Assembly: GCF_003385595.1 (NCBI RefSeq)
Contig: NZ_QNUE01000001.1
Coordinates: 62,001-126,000, forward strand
Direction: 5' to 3'
Origin: Chryseobacterium flavum
Lineage (GTDB): Bacteria; Bacteroidota; Bacteroidia; Flavobacteriales; Weeksellaceae
DNA: 64,000 nucleotides
The notes below the pieces were generated by a model. The model searched no databases. It saw only the letters and a program-made list of their open reading frames with translations, and had not been told where the DNA came from. The position numbers were made by a program, and so were the translations under genes. This document shows, piece by piece, positions 50,860 through 60,425 of this stretch. Numbering within the stretch: position 1 is the first letter of the stretch; the number at the start of each line of letters is the position of its first letter.

Positions 50860-52305
50860 TTATTTTCTTCTTTCAGCCAGATCTTTTTCAATCTGAACTT
50901 CCATTTTTTTATTGATTTTGTAAAATAAAAGCAGTCCGCAGGCAATGAAGAACGGAATAGACGGGAATATGCTCACGAGCATTTTCGCTCCTGCTGCCAC
51001 TGTTTCAGGCTGAATCACCTGTTCGCTCCCGTGTACGGAAATGTATCCGTATTTTCCAATGATCAATGCCACCAGAGAGCTTCCTATGCTGAGACCTACT
51101 TTCAGTCCTACCATCATGGCAGAAAAGATGATAGCGGTAGCCCTGCGGTTGTTCTTCCATTCCGAATAGTCGGCCACATCAGCAATCATCGCCCACAAAA
51201 GCGGCGTGCTGATTCCGTAAAAGAACCCGTGTAAAATCTGTGACAGGAACATAACCCCCACTGCTTTCGGAGGATAAAATATAAAGAACAGGATAAACAG
51301 TGTAGAGATGAACAATGAGGCGATAAAAGTGTCCCTTTTTCCAAATCTGTCTGCCAGTTTTTTAGAGAAGGTAATGCCGACAATCATCATCACAATTCCT
51401 CCTGCATTAAACAATCCGAATCCTGCAGACTTGGGATCTTCTCCAAAGAAATTCATCCCTGCAGAATTAAAAAATGCTGTAATAGGTGATATAAAGTTCT
51501 TCAATGCATTTTCATCCACATAGTTGTTAAAATAATATACGTAAGATCCTCCTTTCATGGCCAGCGTGATGAATATAAATGCTGTCACGGTAAGCATAAT
51601 AATCCACGGTCTGTTCTGGAATAAATCTTTTAAATCTTCTTTCAGACTTGATTTCTGCTCCGGCTTGGGAATGATTCTTTCTTTGGTCGTAAAAAAGGTA
51701 ATCAAAAGCATGATGGATCCGATCACCGCCAGCCATGTCATAACGGTCTCAATTCCCTGTGCTTTGTCTCCATGTCCTACATATAAAATGATAGGAAGCA
51801 TAAATACCTGTACAAAGAACTGTGCAAACATCACCGCTACAAAACGGTACGAAGAAATACTGTTTCTTTCTCCCATATCTCCCGTGATAACGCCACTCAG
51901 AGCAGCATATGGCAAATTATTGGAAGCATATAATAACAATAATAATGAATAGGTAACCGCAGCATAGATCATTTTACCCTGATAGGAAAAGTGAGGTGTA
52001 CTGAAGGCTAACAGAGCTGCAATACCAAGCGGTACAGCGGTAAATAAAATCCATGGACGGAATTTCCCCCATCGTGAGCTTGTACGGTCTGCCAACGCTC
52101 CGATAAGCGGGTTAAAGCCAAACCCAGCAATTAAACCTACCGTAAGGGTGATAACAGAAGCATCTTCTGCTTTGAGTCCGTAAATATCCGTATAAAAATA
52201 GGTCAGGTAGGTGACTAATGTCTGAAAAACAAGGTTGGCTGCCAGATCTCCCAGGCTATACCCTACTTTTTCTATTACCGATATTTTTTGTGGCTGATGA
52301 TCCAT
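50860..52305 (-). CDS. GPH-family sugar:cation symporter
   Basis: The 481-residue protein has twelve helices. VGYSLGDLAANLVFQTLVTYLTYFYTDIYG, FGFNPLIGALADRTSSRWGKFRPWIL and YASNNLPYAALSGVITGDMGERNSISSYRF are motifs of the glycoside-pentoside-hexuronide family (XynB/MelB-like). It would import xylo- or arabino-oligosaccharides or monomers through the inner membrane. It is followed by GH10 after 10 bp and preceded by the esterase gene (27 bp). Confidence 0.93.
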   Translation of the reverse strand: MDHQPQKISVIEKVGYSLGDLAANLVFQTLVTYLTYFYTDIYGLKAEDASVITLTVGLIAGFGFNPLIGALADRTSSRWGKFRPWILFTAVPLGIAALLAFSTPHFSYQGKMIYAAVTYSLLLLLYASNNLPYAALSGVITGDMGERNSISSYRFVAVMFAQFFVQVFMLPIILYVGHGDKAQGIETVMTWLAVIGSIMLLITFFTTKERIIPKPEQKSSLKEDLKDLFQNRPWIIMLTVTAFIFITLAMKGGSYVYYFNNYVDENALKNFISPITAFFNSAGMNFFGEDPKSAGFGLFNAGGIVMMIVGITFSKKLADRFGKRDTFIASLFISTLFILFFIFYPPKAVGVMFLSQILHGFFYGISTPLLWAMIADVADYSEWKNNRRATAIIFSAMMVGLKVGLSIGSSLVALIIGKYGYISVHGSEQVIQPETVAAGAKMLVSIFPSIPFFIACGLLLFYKINKKMEVQIEKDLAERRK

Positions 52306-52332
52306 TGATTGTAATAAGGTTTTCTATGTTAA

Positions 52333-54237
52333 TTAATTTTTTTCTGTTGTAAAAGGTGAAGCAGGAAGTCCGCTTTTATTTTTAAGGTTGCCGTCCGGGT
52401 TGTCTGCCCAGTCGTAACGTACATTAACAGGACTGGTGACCTGATCATTCCATACCATCACTTTATTTCCTTTTGCTTCTGCTTTTGCCCATTGGTAGCT
52501 GCCATCTTTCTGTTGTATGGCAAAACCTTTCAGTTCTCCCTGTACCAGATCATCTGTTCCGGTTTTAAAGGATAAAATAATGGTATTGCCTTCTGTCTTC
52601 ATCGACTGATAAACGGGTCCATCAGCTATGATTTTTTTGCCCTCCCCGATTTTCAGGGCCTGCAAAGCCAACCTGTCACCTACTGCTTTTTTATTGAGCG
52701 GATGAATATCGTTCCATTCTCCCACATCAATCGTTACCGCAAGTCCTGAATAAGGAACATTAAGAGAAACCTGTCTCTGCTGTTCTCTCAGTTCAGCCCA
52801 GTTGCTTTCAATCGGTTCATCTTTTTTCTCCATGAAATTGGCCAGCTGCACAATGAAGAACGGCAGATCATTCTTATTCCATTTTGAACGCCAGTCTGAA
52901 ATCATTGTTGACAATAAATCTCCATATTCTTTTGGTTTCCCGGTATTGCTTTCACCCTGGTACCAGATAAATCCTTTGATTTTATAATTGATCAGCGGAT
53001 TAATCATCGCATTGTAAAGACCTACCGGTTTCCAGCGGATAAATGTTTGTCCGGGAGCCATTTTTTCCATTCTTGCTCCTATTTTATATTTCCACTCGCC
53101 TTTAAGGTCTGTTTTTTGTCCGTCAATTTCCAGATAATACGGTTTATCAGCAATAAACTGTCCTTTTCCGCTGCCGTTGATGACTCTTACCGTAATGATA
53201 TTCTTTCCTTCTTTTAAAACACCCTTCGGAATGTCGTACCAGCGTGGCGGATATTCGTAGGTTACATTTCCTACTTTTACTCCATTAATGTAGGTAATAT
53301 CAGCATCTTTTATTCTTCCCAGATTGAGAAATGCTGTTTTCTGATCCACTCCTTTTGGCAGGATAATTTCTTTACGGAACCATACCGAACCGTCAAACGA
53401 ATCTTCCTGATCTTCCCATGATCCCGGAACCATCATGGTCTTCCATCCGGAATCATTGGCGTTATCTTTTTCCCAGTGCTGATTGAACCCAATATCACTC
53501 TGATCCAGCTCTGCATACCATGCTTTGCTCAATGATCTTTCCTGGGATTCTGTAGATTGTATGAGGTCATCATTTTTCCATTTTTCTGCTTCCGCAAGAT
53601 ATCCCGGATACTTTTTCAGTGATTTTTCATCCATCCAGGCCTGAACCGGAGAACCTCCCAGACTGGTATGAATGATTCCTACCGGGACTTTATTTTTTTC
53701 ATTCAGTTCTTTGGCAAAGAAATAGGCAACCCCGGAAAAATCAAGAATAGTCTGAGGATTGGTACTTTCCCACTTCCCTCCGTCAAGATCATTTTGCGGA
53801 GCTTTAAAATTGTATTTCTGCGGAACTGTGAAGAATCTTATATTCTGATTATTGGCGTTTTTAATTTCGCTTTCATAAAGAGGTGTCAGCCTGCGCATCG
53901 GAAGCTCCATATTGGATTGTCCTGAAGCTACCCATACATCACCAATGAGAATATCTTTAAGGGTGATCTCATTAATCGTCATGGTATATGGGCCTCCGGC
54001 ATTAAGCTTTGGAAGCATAAGAGCCCAGTTCCCATTCTGGTCTGCTGTTGTATGATACGCTTTATTGACAAATTTAACCGTAATTTTTTCTCCTGCATCT
54101 GCATATCCCCAGATCTTAAGATCCTGGTTTCTCTGAAGGATCATTCCGTCTGAAACCAAAGCAGGCAGCCTTACTTTTGCATCAAAACCGCAAATGGCTG
54201 CAAGAAAAAATAATAAGTATAAGGTTCTATTTTTCAT
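52333..54237 (-). CDS. Sialate O-acetylesterase-type (SASA) esterase with beta-sandwich insert
   Basis: The 634-residue secreted protein (signal about 1-19) has an N-terminal fibronectin-like part (LKIWGYADAGEKITVKFV), then the SGNH-hydrolase core with the nucleophile Ser in WVASGQSNMELPM. A GH2-like jelly-roll insert follows (WFRKEIILPKGVDQKTAFLNLGRIKDADITYING), and the core resumes with FIWYQGESNTG and the Asp-His block DVGEWNDIHPLNK. In a xylan operon it probably removes acetyl groups from acetylated xylan; sialate is unlikely as substrate here. Confidence 0.9.
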   Translation of the reverse strand: MKNRTLYLLFFLAAICGFDAKVRLPALVSDGMILQRNQDLKIWGYADAGEKITVKFVNKAYHTTADQNGNWALMLPKLNAGGPYTMTINEITLKDILIGDVWVASGQSNMELPMRRLTPLYESEIKNANNQNIRFFTVPQKYNFKAPQNDLDGGKWESTNPQTILDFSGVAYFFAKELNEKNKVPVGIIHTSLGGSPVQAWMDEKSLKKYPGYLAEAEKWKNDDLIQSTESQERSLSKAWYAELDQSDIGFNQHWEKDNANDSGWKTMMVPGSWEDQEDSFDGSVWFRKEIILPKGVDQKTAFLNLGRIKDADITYINGVKVGNVTYEYPPRWYDIPKGVLKEGKNIITVRVINGSGKGQFIADKPYYLEIDGQKTDLKGEWKYKIGARMEKMAPGQTFIRWKPVGLYNAMINPLINYKIKGFIWYQGESNTGKPKEYGDLLSTMISDWRSKWNKNDLPFFIVQLANFMEKKDEPIESNWAELREQQRQVSLNVPYSGLAVTIDVGEWNDIHPLNKKAVGDRLALQALKIGEGKKIIADGPVYQSMKTEGNTIILSFKTGTDDLVQGELKGFAIQQKDGSYQWAKAEAKGNKVMVWNDQVTSPVNVRYDWADNPDGNLKNKSGLPASPFTTEKN

Positions 54238-54264
54238 GGGAAAAATCTGTTTTTAATTCTGTAT

Positions 54265-56640
54265 TTATTTCTTTTCGTAATTTTCTGTCAGTAAACGGAG
54301 TTCAATGACTTTAGCAGTCATCAGTTTTTCGTCTGCCAGGAATTTTACCGTGAGATTTTCTTTATTCTTTTCCGAATTCGGTATCGGAATGACCAGATAT
54401 TGAGATAAGGCTCCGGACTTTCCTTCCAGATTTTGGGTAATGATTTTTTTACCGTTGATCTCAATATTCAGCGTACGGCTGGTATTCGCATCAAAGTACA
54501 GCAGGTAAAGATATGAAGCATTTTTTCCGTTATTTTTCATCTGGTAACTGAACCAGCCTTTGGCATCACGGAAATGGCGGTCTTCCATATACCCTGTACC
54601 TGAGTCTTTGCTTTCTATAAAATGATCTGATTCCGGTTGCTGTTCTCCCAGCTGGATCTTATCTGTGGTGATCATATCCAGTTTTCTGGTTTCTGCTTCT
54701 TCTTTTGCCCTTTGCTTCAATGTATTTTCTATTCCGTTTTTGTCAGCCTGAGGCCAGTATAAAATATATCTTTCTGCCTGAATACTGTAAAACGGTACAA
54801 GATCTAAACCTTTCCCAAATTTTTCAGACGGATAAAGACCTGTAACGGCAAAGGTGAGCGGTTTATTGTTCAAAGGTGTAGCATGGCTGACCACCTCAGA
54901 AGGATTTCCAAGGATAACTGGAATTTCGTTTAAAGGAATCTGCGGACCATGAGCAATATGGCCGCCTCTGCTATCGTCCGCAAGAAGTCCCTGTTGGTTT
55001 TCGGTCCCGTATGTTGCGGCAAGCACTACAGGACCGTATTTAAATGCATAATAATTGGAATGGTCAGGAAGTTGTTCTGCAGAAAGTTGCATCGGCAAGG
55101 TCATTTTCACAACATCACCTTTTTTCCATTTTTTAGTCAGCGTAAAATAGCCGTCGGAACCACGCTGTACTTTTTCCTGTTTTCCGTTGACCAGAATTTT
55201 TACTTCCGAAGGTGTGGTCCATTCGGGACATCTAAGTTTTAAATCAAATTCTGATTTTCCTGCAGCATCAAAGATTAATGTTGTTTCAGGAACTTCCGGA
55301 AAATTATTAACCTGACGGAGCACTACATTTTGCTGTTTCCATGTCAATGTGGAAGGAATAAACAGGTTCACATATAAATCCTTATCTGACCGGGCATAAA
55401 TCATTTCCCCATATTTGGCATGATTTTCCATTCCGGATCCTACACAGCACCAGAAGCTGGTCTGAGGCTGTGAATACACACGGTAATGTCCGGGACGCAT
55501 TGGCGTAAAGTACACAAAGCCTCCCTGATCATGATTTTCTGTGGAAAGAATATGATTGTATAATGCTTTTTCGTAATAATCTATGTAGTAAGATTCGGGT
55601 AGTGTTGCATAAAGCTCTTTGGTCAGCTTAAGCATATTATAGGTATTGCAGGTTTCGGGACCTTCAATACTTTTTATCATACTGCTGAAATCATTAACAG
55701 GGTTAAAGTGCTCACTGACACTGTTACCTCCAATAACTGACGATCTTTTCTCTGTAACGTTATGCCAGAAAAAATCAGCAGCATTACTCCAGGACGTATT
55801 ATTCTCAAGATCGGCAATACGCTTATAGCCGATTACTTTTGGAATCTGTGTATTGGCATGAAGTCCTGTAAGCTTATCTTCTCCCGATAAGAGCGGCGTA
55901 AGAATAGCCTGATGGGAAAATCGGTGAGCCAGTTTCAGATACTTTTTATCGTGAGTAATGTCATAAACATCTGCAAAAACTTCGTTAAGCCCTCCATGTT
56001 CACTACGCAGCATATCCTGTATCTGCTCATCAGAAAGGTCTGAAACTTCATTTACCATCCAATCTGTAAGCTTTATAAGCATTGCCTTTGCTTTTTCATT
56101 TTTCGCATACCAATAGACATCGCGTAACCCTGAGTACAGTTTGTGAATATTATATAAAGGTACCCAACGGTCGTTCAAACCGAAGCCCGAAGCGCGAATA
56201 TTTCCCTGTTTTATTTCTTTCCATATCTTTTTCCCGTTGGGAATCCCAGAAATATATCCGTCCGGAGAGGCTTTCTGGCATCTTTCCAATTCATTGATCA
56301 TATAATCAATTCTCTGTTGTATTGCGGTATCTCCTGTAGAGGCATACATTAAAGATAATGCAGAAATATAATGACCTCCTATGTGCCCGTCCAGTCCGGT
56401 ATTTTCCCAATTAGGATAATTATCTGCCTTGGGTTTCAGCCCGGCTTCTTTAAGATAAGGAGCCAGCAGCCTGTCAGGTTCCATAGCCATGAGATATTGA
56501 CGGTCTGCTATCATAGCTTTATTGAAAACACTCTCTGATAACTTTACAGTTTCCAAAGGGAAATAATGAATTTTCTTATTCATCTGCGCTGAGGCAAATG
56601 AAGCAAAACACAATAAAATAACCGAAAGTTTTGGGGTCAT
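54265..56640 (-). CDS. Glycoside hydrolase family 127 (beta-L-arabinofuranosidase type)
   Basis: The 791-residue protein (signal MTPKLSVILLCFASFASA) belongs to the former DUF1680 group. NWENTGLDGHIGGHYISALSLMYASTGD and GLNDRWVPLYNIHKLYSGLRD are family blocks. GPETCNTYNMLKLT and FWCCVGSGMENHAKYGEMIY supply the Glu and three Cys expected for the zinc-bound cysteine nucleophile described for Bifidobacterium HypBA1. It would release L-arabinose, though some members act on other sugars. It is the first gene of the leftward operon, divergent from the Nudix regulator. Confidence 0.92.
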   Translation of the reverse strand: MTPKLSVILLCFASFASAQMNKKIHYFPLETVKLSESVFNKAMIADRQYLMAMEPDRLLAPYLKEAGLKPKADNYPNWENTGLDGHIGGHYISALSLMYASTGDTAIQQRIDYMINELERCQKASPDGYISGIPNGKKIWKEIKQGNIRASGFGLNDRWVPLYNIHKLYSGLRDVYWYAKNEKAKAMLIKLTDWMVNEVSDLSDEQIQDMLRSEHGGLNEVFADVYDITHDKKYLKLAHRFSHQAILTPLLSGEDKLTGLHANTQIPKVIGYKRIADLENNTSWSNAADFFWHNVTEKRSSVIGGNSVSEHFNPVNDFSSMIKSIEGPETCNTYNMLKLTKELYATLPESYYIDYYEKALYNHILSTENHDQGGFVYFTPMRPGHYRVYSQPQTSFWCCVGSGMENHAKYGEMIYARSDKDLYVNLFIPSTLTWKQQNVVLRQVNNFPEVPETTLIFDAAGKSEFDLKLRCPEWTTPSEVKILVNGKQEKVQRGSDGYFTLTKKWKKGDVVKMTLPMQLSAEQLPDHSNYYAFKYGPVVLAATYGTENQQGLLADDSRGGHIAHGPQIPLNEIPVILGNPSEVVSHATPLNNKPLTFAVTGLYPSEKFGKGLDLVPFYSIQAERYILYWPQADKNGIENTLKQRAKEEAETRKLDMITTDKIQLGEQQPESDHFIESKDSGTGYMEDRHFRDAKGWFSYQMKNNGKNASYLYLLYFDANTSRTLNIEINGKKIITQNLEGKSGALSQYLVIPIPNSEKNKENLTVKFLADEKLMTAKVIELRLLTENYEKK

Positions 56641-56886
56641 GGATAAATGTTAATTCAACATTTCTAAAATAACAGAAAGAATCTATATACGAAACATTTC
56701 CTGAGTCTGAATCCATTATTTTTTCATTTAAAACTCCCGGTAAAGCCCTGAAAATAACAAAAAGAACACTACCTTATCATAAAAAGTAAGATATTCAAAT
56801 ACCATGAAAACAAAACTTTAAAATCATAACATTCCCTATAAAAATGACTTCAGGACGTGTTTTGAAAGAAATTTCAACAATATAAC

Positions 56887-56904
56887 AAATACCTTATCGT
56901 ATTT
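56887..56904. promoter_or_regulatory. Candidate operator 1 of the Nudix regulator
   Basis: AAATAC, 6-nt spacer CTTATC, GTATTT: perfect arms. The right part TATCGTATTT recurs in the second inverted repeat at 57102-57125. It lies about 250 bp upstream of the GH127 start. Confidence 0.5.
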
Positions 56905-57101
56905 TTAACGTTAAGTCCTGTTTATTAATCATTATCAACATTAATTTGTATTTTAACATAATTTTAACATTCAATTCATGTATGATTAACCTGATTTTAA
57001 TAATATTTTCCGGTTTTGATGACGGTTTTATCTCCCAAAATATCCTTTAGGAATAATTTTAATGAAATAAATCATTCAGATTTAAAAGTGTATGAATCAC
57101 A

Positions 57102-57125
57102 TTTATATAATATCGTATTTATAAA
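57102..57125. promoter_or_regulatory. Candidate operator 2 of the Nudix regulator
   Basis: Nested inverted repeat: TTTATA at 57102-57107 pairs with TATAAA at 57120-57125, and AATA/TATT flank a central TCG. One arm has a one-base bulge. It lies directly upstream of the -7 element at 57131, which suits autoregulation. Confidence 0.5.
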
Positions 57126-57130
57126 AGCTT

Positions 57131-57138
57131 TACCTTTG
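57131..57138 (+). promoter_or_regulatory. -7 element of the Nudix regulator gene
   Basis: TACCTTTG is a perfect TAnnTTTG, 17 bp before ATG 57155, giving a very short leader. No -33 TTG is evident. Confidence 0.65.
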
Positions 57139-57154
57139 TAGTAAAATATAAAAG

Positions 57155-57841
57155 ATGACTGAGGATTACTCCCAATATCCCAAACACCTTGTTGCTGTTG
57201 ACTGTATCATTTTCGGTTTTGACGGCGAAAATCTTAAAATCCTTTTGGTAAAAAGAAATTTTGAACCTCAGATGGGCGAATGGTCATTGATGGGTGGCTT
57301 CGTTGGCAGTGAGGAAACCTCTGATGAGGCGGCTAACAGAGTTCTGTGTACATTGACAGGTCTTGAAAATATTTATCTTGAACAGCTGAAATGTTATACG
57401 GAAATTAACCGTGAGCCGACGGCCAGAATCATGTCTATCTCCTATTATGCACTGATCAATATTGAGAAAGATATCCAGATCAATGAGCAGTACAGTGCAA
57501 AATGGGTGGAACTTCAGAAAGCTCCTGACCTTATTTTCGATCATAACGAAATGGTAAAGGATGCTGTAGCAAGATTAAGAAGAAGAGCTTCCACAGGACC
57601 TATAGGATTTGAGCTTCTTCCTGAGAAGTTCACAATGAAAGATCTTCAGAATCTGTATGAAGCTATTTTTGATGAAAAATTTGACAAGCGGAATTTTACC
57701 AGCAAGATCAACAGTATGGATATCCTTGTGAATACGAATAAAAAGGATATGACGTCATCCAGAAAAGGATCTTTTCTTTACCGGTTTGATGAAAAAAAAT
57801 ACAATAAAAAAATCTCGCGGGGATTTATGTTTAAAATCTGA
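57155..57841 (+). CDS. Nudix-fold transcriptional regulator (AraR/NrtR type)
   Basis: The 228-residue protein has an N-terminal Nudix fold (LVAVDCIIFGFDGENLKILLVKR, WSLMGGFVG) and a C-terminal winged helix (FTMKDLQNLYEAIFDEKFDKRNFTSKINSMDIL, FLYRFDEKKY). The Nudix box is degenerate: the segment after GGFVGSEETSDEAANRV lacks the REXXEE residues needed for hydrolysis, so the domain likely senses a ligand. In Bacteroidota such proteins include AraR, an arabinose-responsive regulator. The position between a xylan/arabinan operon and arabinose genes supports control of pentose use. Terminator at 57924. Confidence 0.87.
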   Translation: MTEDYSQYPKHLVAVDCIIFGFDGENLKILLVKRNFEPQMGEWSLMGGFVGSEETSDEAANRVLCTLTGLENIYLEQLKCYTEINREPTARIMSISYYALINIEKDIQINEQYSAKWVELQKAPDLIFDHNEMVKDAVARLRRRASTGPIGFELLPEKFTMKDLQNLYEAIFDEKFDKRNFTSKINSMDILVNTNKKDMTSSRKGSFLYRFDEKKYNKKISRGFMFKI

Positions 57842-57923
57842 TAGACCAGCCTGTTTAATTTTGGAAAAAGTATTCCAGAAAATTAATATTTTAACATTAT
57901 ACAAAATTCAGCATACTCTTATT

Positions 57924-57950
57924 AAAATCTCACTTTTGTGAGATTTTTTT
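57924..57950 (+). terminator. Rho-independent terminator of the Nudix regulator
   Basis: AAAATCTCAC / GTGAGATTTT with a TTTT loop (57924-57947), followed by more T residues. Confidence 0.88.
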
Positions 57951-58491
57951 GTGTTCCTGGCGGAAATTTCAAGCAAGCCAAACAGTTATTTTGTCTTTTT
58001 TCAGAATGATCGTAATAAAAATTTATGATAAGGTTTTTTCTTTTCTCCTACCACACAATGCATTATAATTATATGGTTTATAATCTTATTTATGATATGT
58101 AATTTTTTGTTAATTTTTGATAAAATATTGATTTATATTTAATATTATGTGTATTTTTATACAAAGCTAATAACCATATTTAATAACAACTCAAATTTTC
58201 ACAAACCCCGAACTTAACTTCGTGGGAACCAGAAAAAGAGAGAAAAAGATTTTCAAATTGCAACTGAATAGAAATGATTCCATTATTCTACCTGAAACCA
58301 GTATTGAAAAATCAGGTAAGGAAATATGGGGACAAGCAGATTAACCGGTTTAGTAATCTGAAATCAATCCTTATTCAAATCCACCGTTAATAAAATTAAG
58401 AAGTTCTTATCTACGCAACACTCCTGCGCAGAATGGAGAATCAAAATATTGACGGCTAAATAATAAGACCAAACTTTAAATATATCAAATT
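57951..58491. other. Long upstream region of the GH5 gene
   Basis: About 540 bp with no coding frame on either strand and strongly AT-rich in the first half (57960-58190). The second half (58200-58490) has more balanced composition and may be a long 5' leader. No perfect TAnnTTTG and no known riboswitch was recognised. Confidence 0.4.
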
Positions 58492-60213
58492 ATGAAAGCA
58501 AACAAAATGTGGCTTTTTCTGGCCTTTCTGTTAATCATTCTTTCCAGCTGTTCTACGATGGATGAAAAAAATTTACTAGAAGAACCTGAAACCAATTTAA
58601 GTACCAGCGGTAGTGCAAGAGCATTGGCAGCAACACCAATGCTGCATGTCGGAGGCAAATACCTTAAAGACCCCTGTAACAATAATGTTGTCTTACATGG
58701 TGTCGCCATAACTCCAAGCCCCTGGTTCAATGGCTGTCAGTATGGCGCCAATTCCGGCTACTGTACCTGGGATAATTACAATGTGCAGGGCGCACTGAAC
58801 TATAATAAAGCTGTTATGAACAAGCTCAGCAGCGCTGCTGATGGCTGGTATCTCAATTACATCCGCCTTCATATTGACCCGTATTGGACCAATGATCCCG
58901 GGCCGGCTATCCCTGAGAACGATATCTCAAGATTCAATTATAACCGCCTGGTAACTTATACAGATCAGGTGATAATCCCACTGATCAACCATGCCCGCAG
59001 CCTGGGAATGTATGTCATCCTACGTCCGCCAGGTGTATGTCCGAGCCGTATTGCAGTGAATGATGCGTACCATAGCTATCTTAAGACGGTATGGACTTTC
59101 CTTTCTCAACATCCCGGATTGAAGAACGCTGACAATGTAATGTTCGAATTAGCCAACGAACCTGTTGAGATTCTGGGTACAAATGGCACATGGGGATCGA
59201 CAGGAAACGAGCACTTTGCAGCACTTAAAAACTTCTTCCAGCCATTGGTTAACATTATTCGCAACAATGGAGCCAATAATGTTTGCTGGATACCGGGTAC
59301 AGGCTGGCAATCACATTATCAAGGCTATGTCAATAACCAGATTACGGGTGGTAATATTGGTTATGCTGTTCATATCTATCCGGGTTACTGGGGTGGTGTC
59401 AACAACTATCAAGCCTTTCAGAATGCATGGAATATCAATGTTAAACCAATCGCAGACATTGCACCAATTGCCATTACCGAGACCGACTGGGCACCTCAGG
59501 GATATGGTACCTTCGGCATCGGTACAACAGGTACGGCAGGCGGAAGCGGATTTGGTGCCAATTTAAAATATATCGTGGATCAGTCAGGCAATGTAAGCTG
59601 GAATGTTCTTGCCCCGGATAATCTCCTCCACAAAGGCGATCCTAATGCAGGAACAGCCTACAACAACGATTGGGAAGCCTGCGCCGCACCAGTTAAACAG
59701 TGGTTCCAGCAATATGCATCCTCCAATTATCCTGTTGGAAACTGTAATACAACCAGCAGCCTGGTTAATAATGGTATTTACGAGATCGAGTTTCAGACCG
59801 ATGCCAATAAAGTAGTTGATCTAAAATCCGGAGAGGATGCTAATGGCGCAGTGTTAAGACCATGGACAAGGAATGGTGCTGCTGCACAACGCTGGGTTGC
59901 AATTGACGCCGGCAATGGTTACTGGCGTTTTGTATCCAAAGCGAGTGCAACCAATCGCTGTATTGATCTAGCCAGCAATAGTAATACACTGGGAACCTCA
60001 ATCAGGCTTTGGCAAAACTATGGTAATGATGCACAAGCCTGGCAGGTAGTCGCTGTCTCCAATGGTTATTATAAAATTCTGTCCAAGGTGGACCCTACAC
60101 GTGGCTGGGATATTCCCAACTGTACCATGGATGGCAATTCAAACTTACACCTTTGGGATTATTACGGTACTTCATGTCAATTGTTCAAGTTTAAATATAT
60201 TGGAATGAACTAA
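58492..60213 (+). CDS. GH5 glycoside hydrolase lipoprotein with C-terminal ricin-type lectin domain
   Basis: The 573-residue protein starts with a lipoprotein signal (LLIILSSCS), so it is membrane-anchored, possibly at the surface. The GH5 barrel (about 50-410) has the acid/base Glu in FELANEPV and the nucleophile Glu in IAITETDWAP; NYIRLHIDPYW and GYAVHIYPGYWGG are further blocks. Residues about 430-573 form a ricin-B-type domain with three QxW-like repeats (AAQRWVAI, DAQAWQVV, SCQLFKFK). Cellulose, mannan or xylan are all possible substrates. Codon use differs from its neighbours: 10 of 15 Arg codons are CGC/CGT instead of AGA. Confidence 0.9.
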   Translation: MKANKMWLFLAFLLIILSSCSTMDEKNLLEEPETNLSTSGSARALAATPMLHVGGKYLKDPCNNNVVLHGVAITPSPWFNGCQYGANSGYCTWDNYNVQGALNYNKAVMNKLSSAADGWYLNYIRLHIDPYWTNDPGPAIPENDISRFNYNRLVTYTDQVIIPLINHARSLGMYVILRPPGVCPSRIAVNDAYHSYLKTVWTFLSQHPGLKNADNVMFELANEPVEILGTNGTWGSTGNEHFAALKNFFQPLVNIIRNNGANNVCWIPGTGWQSHYQGYVNNQITGGNIGYAVHIYPGYWGGVNNYQAFQNAWNINVKPIADIAPIAITETDWAPQGYGTFGIGTTGTAGGSGFGANLKYIVDQSGNVSWNVLAPDNLLHKGDPNAGTAYNNDWEACAAPVKQWFQQYASSNYPVGNCNTTSSLVNNGIYEIEFQTDANKVVDLKSGEDANGAVLRPWTRNGAAAQRWVAIDAGNGYWRFVSKASATNRCIDLASNSNTLGTSIRLWQNYGNDAQAWQVVAVSNGYYKILSKVDPTRGWDIPNCTMDGNSNLHLWDYYGTSCQLFKFKYIGMN

Positions 60214-60425
60214 TTGTCAGGAGACATAATAAAAAAACCAGAATGCTTTTTAAGCATTCTGGTTTTTTTATTGATGTGAAAAGTCAATTTGCTTCGCAAG
60301 TCAATGATGAGTTTCTAAAATTGACAGTAAAACGAATTCACTATTGACTATTCACTTTTGTCATATATTCAATCTACACAAAATAATCGGTAAAAGCATT
60401 GCATACGATCAAAGCTAAAGTTCAG
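60187..60425. repeat. Degenerate tandem duplication, copy A
   Basis: The copy spans the last codons of the GH5 gene, a terminator hairpin (60231-60269) and a decayed copy of the 3' end of the neighbouring symporter gene (TAAAAGCATTG, GATCAAAGCTAAAGTTCAG). The symporter's true 3' end has the matching segment in copy B. Confidence 0.7.
60231..60269. terminator. Bidirectional terminator after the GH5 gene (copy A)
   Basis: An 18-bp perfect stem with a TTT loop and A/T flanks (AACCAGAATGCTT / AAGCATTCTGGTT plus A and T runs), 17 bp past the GH5 stop. Confidence 0.9.

Larger units (their letters stand above)
56641..57154. other. Divergent control region between the xylan operon and the Nudix regulator
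   Basis: About 510 bp without genes. It holds two inverted repeats that share the 10-mer TATCGTATTT (56887-56904 and 57102-57125), the promoter of the rightward gene, and the unseen promoter of the leftward operon. ACCTTATC also occurs at 56771 and 56891. Confidence 0.55.

Noticed and set aside
50850..50945. Longer N-terminus of the GH10 xylanase
   Set aside because: It would bury the signal peptide and overlap the symporter gene.
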